64,000 nt of DNA from SZUA-365 sp049663345 (GTDB lineage Bacteria > Bacteroidota > Ignavibacteria > SZUA-365): contig JBATDG010000074.1 of assembly GCA_049663345.1 (NCBI GenBank), positions 1 through 64,000 of the forward strand, read 5' to 3'. A program made the translations under genes and the position numbers. The notes beneath the pieces were generated by a model. It was not told the DNA's origin. It did not search any database and worked only from the letters and a program-made list of their open reading frames with translations. Shown here one piece after another: positions 8,052 to 17,214 of the stretch (positions within the stretch are counted from its first letter, which is position 1; every line of letters begins with the position of its first letter).

Positions 8052-10238
8052 ATGCGCATGACCACATTCCTCATTCTGCTTTCTCTGCTCACACCGTTCA
8101 TCGCTTTCGGCCAGGGATGGGAATGGCAGAATCCCAAGCCGCATGGCCAGACAATCAACGATATGGTAATGGTGGATGCCGTGCACGGCGTGGCAGTGTG
8201 CAACAACGGTTTCTACATGTACACCGCGGATGCAGGACACAGCTGGGCGACATACCGCCTCGGCCATAGCAATCTCGAGCGCATAACTGTGGCGCAGGAC
8301 GGCAGTCTGATTCTCGTCTCCGATAAACGCCGAATCTACCGTTCTACGGACATGGCATACTCCTGGCAGCTGGTTTATTCCGCATCGGTCGATGCGCGTG
8401 TTCCCGGCTTTGATATCACAACAACTCCCGGCGGCACTCTGCTCGCCATGCTGAACGGCGCGTATTTTGTGAAGTCCTCAGACAACGGCGCCACATGGAA
8501 TCAATTCGCGGACAACAAGCTTCAAATCACCTTCGATAATCCCGTTTCGATCTCCGTGCAGTCAAACAGCGTGTGGATGATCATCACCAACCGCAATGTC
8601 TTCCGGACAACGGACGGCGGAGATTCCTGGGATTTCTACAATGACGATCTTGACGTTCAGGGACTCCGCCGCCTGGTTTTCATCGACAGTCTCTATGGCT
8701 ACCAATTGCGCGAGGGTCAGCTCCTTCGTACCCATGACGGAGGTGTGAATTGGGATGAGATGGACATTTTCGGTTTCGGAAGCGTGATGGATCTGCAGGT
8801 GGGACCACGTCTGGGAAGCAGCGTTTTCTGCATGAGCATCGGCCGATACCTCCTCAATGCATCCACCGATGCGGGCGAGAGCTGGAACATCAGCCTCACG
8901 GAAACCGCTTTCGCGGATTCATACCCGAGCGCAATTGAATTTGTGGATGCGCAAACCGGCTTCGTTGCAGGCGACGGCGGACGTATTCTCCGCACGGAGG
9001 ACGGTGGACAGTCCTGGTCCATCGTGCACGGCATCGGCTACATCGGTACGATCACGGATTTGATTTTTGCCGATGGGAGCAACGGAATCGCAACAACTTA
9101 TTCCCCAACCGTGCTTCTGACCACTGACGGAGGCAGACGATGGAATGAAGCGATTCCATCTGCGGATCATGATTGCGATGAATTGGCGGCCTCGCCTTCC
9201 GGCACGCTATTCATCGTCGCCACCACTTCCGGCTACGACTTCGATCTACTGCGGAGTACGGACAAGGGCGTGAGCTGGACCCTGCTCAGCCGACTTCCCA
9301 TACAGTACAGCAGCACAAATCCTGAAATGGCGCAGTCTATCCTCGCGATTTCTGATCAGGAAATATGGGTCGGCGCGACGTTCGGCATTCTTCTGCGCTC
9401 TTACGATGGAGGCGTCACATGGGATCGGTCGTTCGTCCAACAGGGAATCAGCAATCCCTATTCAACGGGAACCGACATTTTCTATTTCCCACCTTCGACC
9501 GTTATCTACATGCAAAGCAACGGACTGAATATTTCCACCGACATGGGTGGAAGCTGGGAAACGCGCCTCACTCCCCGCGCCAGAACCATCTGGGAGCCGC
9601 AATTTCTCACTCCCGATATCGGCTTCGGTCTCATCTCGGGTGAATTCTCGCGCACGACCGATGGCGGAATGAACTGGGAGACGATGGATGGTTTTTCGCC
9701 GCAGCTCATAAATTTTTTTGATGAGAATAACGGACTTGCGCTGTGGAGCGATTCGCAGCAGGATGACCTGACCTTCGTTATGCAGACCTCCGATGCCGGA
9801 CGCAGCTGGGAAAAATTTTCCATGGGAGAGCGTGCTGGATATAATGGCTGGTTCTTCCTCTCCCCCACTCGAATGTGGGGCTTCGGATACGGCGGGGCTA
9901 TCCGGTATAACGGCGACGGCGGCATCGTCGATGCAGGACGCGTTCCATTTTCCCCCTCGGGGCTCACGGTAGATCCCGGATTTCCCAATCCTTTTTCATC
10001 TGCCGCGAATGACGCTTATCGCATTCCCTTCACATCCTCGGATGGCGGAGCGCTGCATCTGACTCTGCAGGATCTGCTCGGCCGCTATGTCGCAACGATC
10101 GATCGTGCCGCGACTGCGGATGGCAAGCAGAGCATCGCGATCCCCGCTGCCGCTCTGCGCGGCTTATCCCCGGGCACATTCCTGTATCGCCTCACCGTAG
10201 GCTCCCAGAGCAGCACAGGCCGTCTCATCCTCCGATAA
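8052..10238 (+). CDS. Secreted Asp-box (BNR/Ycf48-like) propeller protein with T9SS sorting domain
   Basis: A 728-residue protein with a signal peptide (FLILLSLLTPFIAFGQ). I count 13 Asp-box motifs of the S/T-x-D-x-G-x-x-W type, for example SSDNGATWNQ, TTDGGDSWDF, TEDGGQSWSI and STDMGGSWET, spread over residues 50-600. This indicates one or two beta-propellers like Ycf48 and sortilin domains. The C-terminus (from FPNPFSSAANDAY to GRLILR) is a type A T9SS sorting domain, so the protein should be exported across the outer membrane. The ligand is unknown. It is preceded by a repeat-rich intergenic stretch. Confidence 0.88.
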   Translation: MRMTTFLILLSLLTPFIAFGQGWEWQNPKPHGQTINDMVMVDAVHGVAVCNNGFYMYTADAGHSWATYRLGHSNLERITVAQDGSLILVSDKRRIYRSTDMAYSWQLVYSASVDARVPGFDITTTPGGTLLAMLNGAYFVKSSDNGATWNQFADNKLQITFDNPVSISVQSNSVWMIITNRNVFRTTDGGDSWDFYNDDLDVQGLRRLVFIDSLYGYQLREGQLLRTHDGGVNWDEMDIFGFGSVMDLQVGPRLGSSVFCMSIGRYLLNASTDAGESWNISLTETAFADSYPSAIEFVDAQTGFVAGDGGRILRTEDGGQSWSIVHGIGYIGTITDLIFADGSNGIATTYSPTVLLTTDGGRRWNEAIPSADHDCDELAASPSGTLFIVATTSGYDFDLLRSTDKGVSWTLLSRLPIQYSSTNPEMAQSILAISDQEIWVGATFGILLRSYDGGVTWDRSFVQQGISNPYSTGTDIFYFPPSTVIYMQSNGLNISTDMGGSWETRLTPRARTIWEPQFLTPDIGFGLISGEFSRTTDGGMNWETMDGFSPQLINFFDENNGLALWSDSQQDDLTFVMQTSDAGRSWEKFSMGERAGYNGWFFLSPTRMWGFGYGGAIRYNGDGGIVDAGRVPFSPSGLTVDPGFPNPFSSAANDAYRIPFTSSDGGALHLTLQDLLGRYVATIDRAATADGKQSIAIPAAALRGLSPGTFLYRLTVGSQSSTGRLILR

Positions 10239-10294
10239 CAGAACCGCGGAGCGCAGGACCGCGGAGCGCCTGCTCCGCGCCGCCGCTTCTGCAC

Positions 10295-10327
10295 AAAAAA
10301 AGAGGACGAGCCTGAAGGCTCATCCCC
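10295..10327 (-). terminator. Rho-independent terminator (distal copy)
   Basis: On the minus strand the hairpin GGGGATGAGCC-TTCA-GGCTCGTCCTC is followed by seven Ts. It is the second of two tandem terminators behind korB and is a duplicate of the one at 10375-10410. Confidence 0.75.
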
Positions 10328-10374
10328 CAAAGACAGGTCCGCGGAGCGCTTGCTCCGCGCTGCCGCTTCTGCAC

Positions 10375-10410
10375 AAAAAAAAAGGAGGACGAGCTTAATG
10401 CTCATCCTCC
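10375..10410 (-). terminator. Rho-independent terminator of korB
   Basis: On the minus strand GGAGGATGAGC-ATTAA-GCTCGTCCTCC is followed by nine Ts, 32 bases after the korB stop codon. This is a strong intrinsic terminator. Confidence 0.88.
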
Positions 10411-10442
10411 ATAAGAACTTTTGGGAGGGACGGATACGGCGA

Positions 10443-11492
10443 TCAGTTGCTGCCGTTTTCGATATCCCAGGTCTGTGTGTCATAGAGGAGGGACTCTATC
10501 GTACCGGCACCCTGCTTTTTGATAGCGGCCTGCACCTGCTGGTCGAGTTCGTCTTCGTAGGTCGAGCGCTCGATGTCGAGGAAAATACCGACGGGCAGCG
10601 GGAAATCGGGCTGATCATTCATGTGTGCGAGAATGAAAGCGAGTTCCTTCGATTTCGAGTCGTGCACGATCAGGTCGTTTTCGCTGTAGTCTTTAAGTGA
10701 AACCACCTGCGTGCGGAAACCATCGAGACGGATCCCCTTGTCGCGATCCTTTCCAAACACCAGCGGTTCGCCATGGTTGAGGTAGACGACGTTATCGTAG
10801 CGCGTTTCCTTGCTTGTATAGAGATCGAACGCACCATCGTTGAAGATCACGCAATTCTGCAGCACATCGATGAATGATGTTCCCTTGTGATGATACATCG
10901 CAAGCATCATTTCCTTGAGGTGCTTCGGATCGCGATCCATGGAGCGGGCAACGAACGTTCCTTCCGCGCCGAGTGCAATGAGCATCGGATTGAAGGGATG
11001 ATCGATAACGCCGTTCGGGCTCGTTTTCGTTTTCTGTCCATGCAGGGAGGTCGGGGAATACTGACCCTTCGTCAGAGCATAGATTTGATTATTGAACATC
11101 ATGACGTTGATGTCCACATTCCGCCTCAATGCATGGATGAAGTGGTTGCCGCCGATGGAGAGGCAGTCACCATCACCCGTCGCAACCCAGACGGTGAGGT
11201 TCGGATGTCCGACCTTGAGTCCGGAAGCGATAGCGAGCGCACGACCATGGATGCCATGGAAGCCGTACGTGCTCATGTAGTAGGGGAAGCGGCTCGAACA
11301 GCCGATACCGGCAACCACTGCGATGTCTTCTTTCTTGACGCCCACTTCAGGCAGCGTGCGCTGCAATTGTGAGAGCATGGAATAATCGCCGCAGCCGGGA
11401 CACCAGCGCACATCCTGATCGGATGCGAGGTCTTTCGCCGTGAGAACTTTTATCTGATCGTTTATAGCTGGATTCAATTCTTCGTTGCTCAT
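10443..11492 (-). CDS. korB: 2-oxoacid:ferredoxin oxidoreductase, beta subunit
   Basis: A 349-residue TPP-binding subunit. CPGCG lies at residues 31-35, the TPP/Mg site starts at GDGD (106-109), and MFNNQIYALTKGQYSPTS follows. With the alpha subunit it catalyses CoA-dependent oxidative decarboxylation of a 2-oxoacid, or the reverse, with ferredoxin in the cytoplasm. The two-subunit architecture fits KorAB/OFOR. Whether 2-oxoglutarate or pyruvate is the substrate cannot be read from the sequence. It lies 13 bases after korA and ends at a double terminator. Confidence 0.93.
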   Translation of the reverse strand: MSNEELNPAINDQIKVLTAKDLASDQDVRWCPGCGDYSMLSQLQRTLPEVGVKKEDIAVVAGIGCSSRFPYYMSTYGFHGIHGRALAIASGLKVGHPNLTVWVATGDGDCLSIGGNHFIHALRRNVDINVMMFNNQIYALTKGQYSPTSLHGQKTKTSPNGVIDHPFNPMLIALGAEGTFVARSMDRDPKHLKEMMLAMYHHKGTSFIDVLQNCVIFNDGAFDLYTSKETRYDNVVYLNHGEPLVFGKDRDKGIRLDGFRTQVVSLKDYSENDLIVHDSKSKELAFILAHMNDQPDFPLPVGIFLDIERSTYEDELDQQVQAAIKKQGAGTIESLLYDTQTWDIENGSN

Positions 11493-11505
11493 GGGTTCCT
11501 TTCCT

Positions 11506-13377
11506 TTACAACGTGTTCAGGATTTCGTTTGCCTTATCCTCAATTTCGCGCGGGGCGAAGGGCATTCCCTGCACCTTGCACAACGAAATCGGTTCGATGA
11601 GATACTGAGCTCTCAGGAGAAAGGCGAGCTGACCGAGATTCATTTCGGGAATCAGGATCTTTTTGTATTTACCCAGCAACTCACCCAGGTTTTTGGGGAA
11701 GGGATTCAGATGCCGAATATGAAGATGGGCGACGGACTTGTTCTCTGACTGCATGCGCTCCACTGCGGTGCGGATGGCGCCGTAGCTGCCTCCCCAGCCC
11801 ACAATGGCAAGATCAGCTTCGGCAGGCCCGTAGATGATCTGATCGGCGATGTCATTTGCGATACCGGCGATTTTATTCGCTCGCATTTCCACCATGAGTT
11901 GGTGATTGGCGGGATCCTGCGAAACGTTGCCTGTTACATGCTGTTTTTCCAGACCGCCAATGCGGTGTTCAAACCCGGCCATTCCGGGAACAGCCCACGG
12001 ACGCGAAAGATGGTCATCGCGTTCGTAAGGTTTGAATGTTTCCGGATTCGTCGCGAAGGGTACAGAAATGTCCGCGAGGTCTTCGTCTTTCGGCAGCTTC
12101 CAGGGCTCGGAACCGTTGGCGAGGTAACCGTCGGTAAGCAGGATCACCGGAGTCATATATTTCAACGCGATGCGTGCCGCTTCAAATGCGCCGTAAAAAC
12201 AACCGGCGGGGGAACAGGCAGCGACGACGGGCACAGGTGCCTCGCCATTGCGACCCAGAATAGCCTGGAAGAGATCCGACTGTTCGGGTTTGGTCGGCAA
12301 ACCGGTTGAGGGACCTCCGCGCTGCACGTTAATAATAACGAGCGGGAGTTCCACCATCAACGCGAGGCCGATTGCTTCGGTTTTGAGAGCCATACCAGGA
12401 CCGCTGGTCGTAGTAAAAGCGAGGGATCCACCGAAGGCCGCTCCGATGGCGGTACAAACACCGGCGATTTCGTCTTCCGCCTGGAAGGTCTTGAAGCCGA
12501 AATTCTTCCGGCGTGCGAGCTCCTGCAGGATTTCAGTGGCAGGCGTGATCGGGTAGCTGCCGAGGAAGCCGGGGAGTCCGGATTTGACGCAGGCAGCGAC
12601 CATCCCGAGGGCGGTTGCTTCGTTGCCTGTCACATTCCGGTATGTTCCGGCAGGAAGCGCAGCAGGGCGCACATTGTATTGAACGCTGAACACTTCGGTA
12701 ATATTGCCGAAGTTGAACCCTGCCTTGAGGGCAAGTGTATTAGCCAGGGCGACCGTCGGGTTCTTTCCGAATTTCTCCTGTATCCAGTCAAGTGTGACTT
12801 CAATCGGACGGTTATACATCCAATACAGCAAACCGAGTGCGAAAAAGTTCTTCGACCGCGCCATGTCTTTCGGGCTCATACCGGTTTCTTCGAGAGCGGT
12901 GGTCGTCAACGTTGTGATGCGGACGGGAAATACTTTATATCCACGGAGAGAATCGTCTTCGAGGGGATTTGTTTCGTACTTGGCAAGCTTCAGGTTCTTT
13001 GCATCAAAGGAGTCGATATTCACAACAATATTTCCGCCTTCATGCAATGCCTTCAGATTCACCTTGAGAGCGGCAGGATTCATAGCGACCAGTGTATCAA
13101 AGCGATCACCGGGTGTATGAATGGCGCGGCTGCTGAAATGGATCTGAAAACCTGAGACACCATAAAGCGTGCCTGACGGAGCGCGAATTTCCGAAGGGTA
13201 ATCAGGGAAGGTACTGAGGTCGTTTCCTGCCTGAGCGGTCGTGGTAGTGAATTGGGTACCGGTGAGCTGCATGCCATCACCTGAATCGCCCGCGAAACGG
13301 ATCGTGACGTCGTCTACCTCAACGAATTGCACGCTTTTGGTCTTCTGTCCGTCCGCAGTTTCAACTGTTGTTGCCAT
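11506..13377 (-). CDS. korA: 2-oxoacid:ferredoxin oxidoreductase, alpha subunit (gamma-alpha fusion)
   Basis: A 623-residue protein. The gamma domain is fused at the N-terminus (FAGDSGDGMQLTGTQF near residue 30). The pyrimidine-binding alpha domain follows (GLPGFLGSYPITPATEIL near 270, and FTTTSGPGMALKTEAIGLA), then a transketolase C-like domain (GWGGSYGAI, HLRHLNPFPKNL-like). The YPITPATE motif is typical of 2-oxoacid rather than strict pyruvate enzymes. It forms an operon with korB. A 105-base gap with a small hairpin (13426-13442) separates it from rplI upstream. Confidence 0.93.
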   Translation of the reverse strand: MATTVETADGQKTKSVQFVEVDDVTIRFAGDSGDGMQLTGTQFTTTTAQAGNDLSTFPDYPSEIRAPSGTLYGVSGFQIHFSSRAIHTPGDRFDTLVAMNPAALKVNLKALHEGGNIVVNIDSFDAKNLKLAKYETNPLEDDSLRGYKVFPVRITTLTTTALEETGMSPKDMARSKNFFALGLLYWMYNRPIEVTLDWIQEKFGKNPTVALANTLALKAGFNFGNITEVFSVQYNVRPAALPAGTYRNVTGNEATALGMVAACVKSGLPGFLGSYPITPATEILQELARRKNFGFKTFQAEDEIAGVCTAIGAAFGGSLAFTTTSGPGMALKTEAIGLALMVELPLVIINVQRGGPSTGLPTKPEQSDLFQAILGRNGEAPVPVVAACSPAGCFYGAFEAARIALKYMTPVILLTDGYLANGSEPWKLPKDEDLADISVPFATNPETFKPYERDDHLSRPWAVPGMAGFEHRIGGLEKQHVTGNVSQDPANHQLMVEMRANKIAGIANDIADQIIYGPAEADLAIVGWGGSYGAIRTAVERMQSENKSVAHLHIRHLNPFPKNLGELLGKYKKILIPEMNLGQLAFLLRAQYLIEPISLCKVQGMPFAPREIEDKANEILNTL

Positions 13378-13482
13378 TGTGCTGCCTGAACTCTAACAAA
13401 GTTCGAATTTTATTAAATATAGAATGTCCCCGTAATGGGGACTAGATCAATATTCGTTTTTTTCAGGGGATACCGGCGTTAC

Positions 13483-13938
13483 TCAGCTTTCCTGACGAAC
13501 AACCCACACCTTGATTTTCGCCGAAACTTCTGCATGAAGTTTGAGAGTCACGGTGTAGATGCCCAGGACCTTGATGGGTTCGTCGATCTCGAGTTTGCGT
13601 TTATCGATGCTGAAGCCCTTTGCGGTAAGCTTATCAGCAATCATTTCCTTGGTAACAGTACCGAACAACTTGTCTTCCTCGCCGACCTGCATGGCGATGG
13701 TCACTGCATTCTCGTGCTTCTCAAGCTCAGCAGCGATGTCTTCTGCTTTTTTGAGTTCACGGTTCAGCTTCACCTGAAGGCTGCGACGTTCCTGGTCCAG
13801 AACCTTGACGTTGCCCTTGTTTGCCAGATAGGCCATGCCGCTGGGCAGAAGGTAGTTGCGGGCGTATCCGTCTTTCACGGTCACGACCTCGCCCATTTTG
13901 CCGATCGATTCAATATTCTGGCGTAAAATAACTTTCAT
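13483..13938 (-). CDS. rplI: 50S ribosomal protein L9
   Basis: A 151-residue L9 with its N-terminal signature (MKVILRQNIESIGKMGEVVTVKDGYARNY, abbreviated here), GMAYLANKGN, the long connecting helix and a C-terminal domain binding 23S rRNA. The length is normal. It is the last gene of the rpsF-ssb-rplI group; only 48 bases separate it from ssb, leaving no room for rpsR, which usually sits there. Confidence 0.97.
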   Translation of the reverse strand: MKVILRQNIESIGKMGEVVTVKDGYARNYLLPSGMAYLANKGNVKVLDQERRSLQVKLNRELKKAEDIAAELEKHENAVTIAMQVGEEDKLFGTVTKEMIADKLTAKGFSIDKRKLEIDEPIKVLGIYTVTLKLHAEVSAKIKVWVVRQES

Positions 13939-13986
13939 GATGATCTCCAGTCGGGAATCGTTGATTACTCTTCTATTTCGTTGCTA

Positions 13987-14478
13987 TCAATCTTTGTTTA
14001 CGTCAGCCAGCCGCTCTGTATCGAAGCTGAATAACGTGTCGTCGCTTCCATCGAACAAATCGAACATCTCGTCATGATCGGTGCCGTACTCATTTCCGGC
14101 GAAATCATCATCGTGATGGCCGTTGACGCGCCCGTTCTTGTTGAGAAACTGGATCCGGCGAGCTTTCAATTCGAGTATGCTGCGTTGTCCGCCATCCTCG
14201 CCGCGCCAGTTGCGGGTTTGCAGTTCGCCTTCGACGAGCACTGCGCTGCCTTTATGCAGTCGTTCGTGGCAGCTTTCAGCCAATTTGTTCCAGGCCACGA
14301 TGCCGATGTAACACACATCTTCCTGCCACGAATTATTTCGGTCCTTGTATCGCCTGTTCGAAGCGATGGAGAAATTGACGACAGGCGTATTATTCGATGT
14401 TGTCCGGAAGATCGGATCTTTGGTCAAGTTGCCGACAATCAGAACATAGTTCAGTTCCGGCATCTTCAGATCTGCCAT
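13987..14478 (-). CDS. ssb: Single-stranded DNA-binding protein
   Basis: A 163-residue SSB with an OB-fold: LNYVLIVGNLTKDP, VVNFSIASNRRYKD, IVAWNKLAESC and LVEGELQTRNW. The location between rpsF and rplI is the classical ssb site. The C-terminus is acidic (HDEMFDLFDGSDD) but ends ERLADVNKD instead of the DDDIPF-type tip that recruits partner proteins; a DDTLFSF stretch lies 11 residues before the end. It may be a specialised or diverged copy. Confidence 0.93.
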   Translation of the reverse strand: MADLKMPELNYVLIVGNLTKDPIFRTTSNNTPVVNFSIASNRRYKDRNNSWQEDVCYIGIVAWNKLAESCHERLHKGSAVLVEGELQTRNWRGEDGGQRSILELKARRIQFLNKNGRVNGHHDDDFAGNEYGTDHDEMFDLFDGSDDTLFSFDTERLADVNKD

Positions 14479-14562
14479 TTGGCTTCCTTGCGTTTCAAAT
14501 GCTCACCGCACGATCCCCTTTCGGCCAGGCCAGTGGGAATGGAAGGAGAACATGTATCCAGA

Positions 14563-15108
14563 TCAGTCAGCTTTTTCTTCCGGTGCATTGTCTTCAGCGA
14601 TCGGAGCGGCGGCTTCTGCAACCGGAGCGGCGGCTTCTGCTACTGGAGCGGCGGCTTCTGCTACTGGGGCGGCGGCTTCTGCTACTGGGGCGGCGGCTTC
14701 TGCAACCGGAGCGGCCTCAACCTTCGGCGCAGGACCATTCCGCCGGTCGTCGTTGGAATTTTCCTGTTCCTTCTCCTGCAGCACCATAGCGGCACGTTTG
14801 AGTTTCGCATCGAGTTCACGCGCATCGAGCATAACCGTGAGGTAGCGCATAACATTTTCATCGAGAGTCAGGAAACGCTCGACTTTTTCTACGATGCGGC
14901 CTTCAGCTTCAAACTCAAGGACGATGTAGTAGCCATTGTGTTTTTTGGCGATGGGGTAGGCGAGGCGGCGGCGGCCAAGATGCTCAGTATTGATCATTTC
15001 ACCGCCGTTTTTCACGACGGTGTCTTGTGCCATTTTCACTGTGGATTCGATTTGCGTATCGTCCAACCCGGGGTTGACGATAAACGTGCACTCGTAGAAG
15101 CGTTTCAT
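14563..15108 (-). CDS. rpsF: 30S ribosomal protein S6 with repetitive C-terminal tail
   Basis: A 181-residue S6. The normal S6 domain occupies residues 1 to about 115 (MKRFYECTFIVNPGLDD, GRRRLAYPIAKKHNGYY). A low-complexity tail follows: six Ala-Pro-Val/Ile-Ala-Glu-Ala-Ala units and an acidic end (EDNAPEEKAD). Extended acidic Ala-rich tails are seen on some ribosomal proteins of this group. The tail is encoded by near-identical 21-bp repeats and is therefore likely to vary in length. It is the first gene of the rpsF-ssb-rplI group. Confidence 0.95.
   Translation of the reverse strand: MKRFYECTFIVNPGLDDTQIESTVKMAQDTVVKNGGEMINTEHLGRRRLAYPIAKKHNGYYIVLEFEAEGRIVEKVERFLTLDENVMRYLTVMLDARELDAKLKRAAMVLQEKEQENSNDDRRNGPAPKVEAAPVAEAAAPVAEAAAPVAEAAAPVAEAAAPVAEAAAPIAEDNAPEEKAD
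14602..14716. repeat. In-frame 21-bp tandem repeat inside rpsF
   Basis: Five full units (starts 14602, 14623, 14644, 14665 and 14686) plus a partial sixth of YGGRGCGGCGGCTTCTGCWAC encode the seven-residue tail repeat of S6. The period is a multiple of three, so copy-number change would keep the frame. Confidence 0.9.
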
Positions 15109-15204
15109 TGAAGCAGTGCCCTTTGGACTGTGAAGAAAACGGCCCAGCGACGCGCATTGCGCCGCCGAGCAGGGTCTGATTATTTTCTATACAAACGATA
15201 TCCG

Positions 15205-17214
15205 TTATTTCGCAAGATGTGCGATAAGCGGAGCAATCACTAAAGATACGATGGACATCAATTTAATCAAAATGTTCATCGCGGGTCCGGAGGTGTCCTT
15301 GAACGGATCTCCAACGGTGTCACCGACAACAGTCGCTTTGTGCACGTCGGAGTTTTTTCCACCGAGATTACCTTGTTCTACCCATTTTTTCGCATTATCC
15401 CATGCTCCGCCGGCATTCGCCATAAACAGTGCAAGCAACACGCCGGTGACAGTGGCTCCGGCGAGAAGCCCGCCGAGAGCTTCGGGACCGAGAATAAATC
15501 CGACGAGAACCGGGGCAATGACCGCGGTCACACCGGGAAGAATCATTTCCTTCAGCGCGGCTTTCGTAGAAATATCAACGCAGCGTGCGGTGTCGGGCTT
15601 GGCCGTACCTTCCATCAATCCCTTGATCTCACGGAACTGACGGCGCACTTCCTCTACCATCGCGAAGGCGGCCTTGCCTACCGATGTCATTGTCATGGCA
15701 GCGATGGCGAAGGGAAGAATGCCGCCGAGGAACAATCCAATCACCGTAGTGTGATCAAGAATGTTGATGACGAATTCCTTCTCCGATCCAAGCGCCATGT
15801 TGATCGTACTTGAATAGGCAGAGAAAAGCGCGAGAGCTGTCAGAGCGGCGGAACCGATGGCGAAGCCTTTTCCGATAGCTGCAGTGGTGTTGCCGAGAGA
15901 ATCGAGAGTGTCGGTGATCTTGCGAACATCCTTGCCCAACATCGCCATCTCGGAAATGCCGCCGGCATTGTCAGCGATGGGACCGTATGCATCGACGGAC
16001 ATAGTGATTCCGACCGTGGCAAGCATCCCGACGGCTGCAATTGCGATGCCGTAGATGCCGCCGGTTTCAAAAGAAACAAAAATTGCGAGTACGATCAGTA
16101 TAACCGGTCCCACAACGCTTTCCATACCGATTGCGAGGCCGGAAATGATATTGGTTGCTGCGCCAGTGCGGCTTGCGGTGGCAATGCGGCGTACGGGAGG
16201 ACCACCCGTGTAGTATTCAGTGACGAATCCGATGAAGAGTCCGCCTACAGAACCCGCGAGCAGAGGCCAGAAATAGTTGGTTGCGATGGACATCGTTCCC
16301 ATGATCGCGTAGACGCCGCCAAGCATCAGGACCAGGGAAATGATAGTCGAATAGCGCAGAGCTGCAGCAGGATTCGAGTTTGCGAAAATCCTGATCGTGG
16401 CGATTCCTATCAACGAGGCAGCGAGTCCGATCATCGCAATAATCAGCGGGAAGATCATGAAGGCCACTCCCATAGCAGTGGAAGCGGCGATTGCGAGAGC
16501 GGCGATAATTGAACCGACGTAGGACTCGAAAATATCGGCACCCATACCTGCGACGTCGCCGACATTATCGCCGACATTATCAGCGATAGTGGCGGGGTTG
16601 CGGGGATCATCTTCCGGGATGCCTGCTTCGACCTTTCCGACGAGATCAGCGCCGACATCAGCCGCTTTCGTATAGATACCGCCGCCGACGCGTGCGAAGA
16701 GTGCGATGGAGCTAGCACCCATGGCAAATCCGCTCAACACATCCGCATGAGCGTAGTCGCCGAAGAAGAGGAAGAAAACGCCAACGCCGATAAGGCCAAG
16801 GCTTGCGACGGAAAGTCCCATCACCGAACCGCCCATGAAAGAAACGACAAGCGCGCGCGATTGGCCAGAGCTGCGTGCAGCTTCAGTGGTACGAACGTTG
16901 GCGCTTGTCGCCGACATCATGCCGAGGAATCCGGCAAGAATAGAACAGATCGCACCGGATAAAAAGGCAATGGCGGTATTGATTCCGATAAAGTATGCGA
17001 GCAATGCGAAAACGATGACCACGAATATGGCGAGAACCTTGTATTCACTTCTCAGGAAGGCCATAGCACCAACATGAATCTGATGAGCGATATCCTGCAT
17101 CAATTCTGTGCCTGGCGACTGGCGTTTGATCCAAAAATAGATGACCAATGCAACTACCAATCCGACCGCCCCGCTGAGGGGAGGCCAAATCCCCAGTGAA
17201 CCCAATTCTGTCAT
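15205..17214 (-). CDS. hppA: Membrane-bound ion-translocating pyrophosphatase
   Basis: A 669-residue protein with about 16 membrane segments that couples PPi hydrolysis to H+ or Na+ pumping. Signature sites are seen: GGIYTKAADVGADLVGKVE with EDDPRNPATIADNVGDNVGD near residue 200, DAYGPIADNAGG near 405, and DTVGDPFKDTSGPAMN near the end. The stretch GNTTAAIGKGFAIGSAALT has Ala where K+-independent enzymes have Lys (GNTTK), so I infer the K+-stimulated class. Ion specificity is not decided. Its ATG overlaps the pth stop by 4 bases. Confidence 0.96.
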   Translation of the reverse strand: MTELGSLGIWPPLSGAVGLVVALVIYFWIKRQSPGTELMQDIAHQIHVGAMAFLRSEYKVLAIFVVIVFALLAYFIGINTAIAFLSGAICSILAGFLGMMSATSANVRTTEAARSSGQSRALVVSFMGGSVMGLSVASLGLIGVGVFFLFFGDYAHADVLSGFAMGASSIALFARVGGGIYTKAADVGADLVGKVEAGIPEDDPRNPATIADNVGDNVGDVAGMGADIFESYVGSIIAALAIAASTAMGVAFMIFPLIIAMIGLAASLIGIATIRIFANSNPAAALRYSTIISLVLMLGGVYAIMGTMSIATNYFWPLLAGSVGGLFIGFVTEYYTGGPPVRRIATASRTGAATNIISGLAIGMESVVGPVILIVLAIFVSFETGGIYGIAIAAVGMLATVGITMSVDAYGPIADNAGGISEMAMLGKDVRKITDTLDSLGNTTAAIGKGFAIGSAALTALALFSAYSSTINMALGSEKEFVINILDHTTVIGLFLGGILPFAIAAMTMTSVGKAAFAMVEEVRRQFREIKGLMEGTAKPDTARCVDISTKAALKEMILPGVTAVIAPVLVGFILGPEALGGLLAGATVTGVLLALFMANAGGAWDNAKKWVEQGNLGGKNSDVHKATVVGDTVGDPFKDTSGPAMNILIKLMSIVSLVIAPLIAHLAK

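Larger units (their letters stand above)
10259..10410. repeat. Duplicated cassette of GC hairpin plus terminator
   Basis: Two copies of about 70 bp (10259-10328 and 10339-10410, period 80) each hold the hairpin GCGGAGC-GCYT-GCTCCGC, a CGCTTCTGCAC spacer, an A-run and a second hairpin built on GAGGACGAGC. A partial third copy of CCGCGGAGCGC lies at about 10244-10254. Read on the minus strand, each copy is a hairpin followed by a T-run. Confidence 0.85.

Noticed and set aside
13426..13442. Small hairpin GTCCCC-GTAAT-GGGGAC after rplI
   Set aside because: The stem is only 6 bp and no T-run follows on the minus strand, so a terminator is not supported.
14552..14845. Plus-strand Ala/Ser-rich frame over the rpsF tail
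   Set aside because: It is the antisense reading of the S6 repeat tail; the minus-strand gene explains it.
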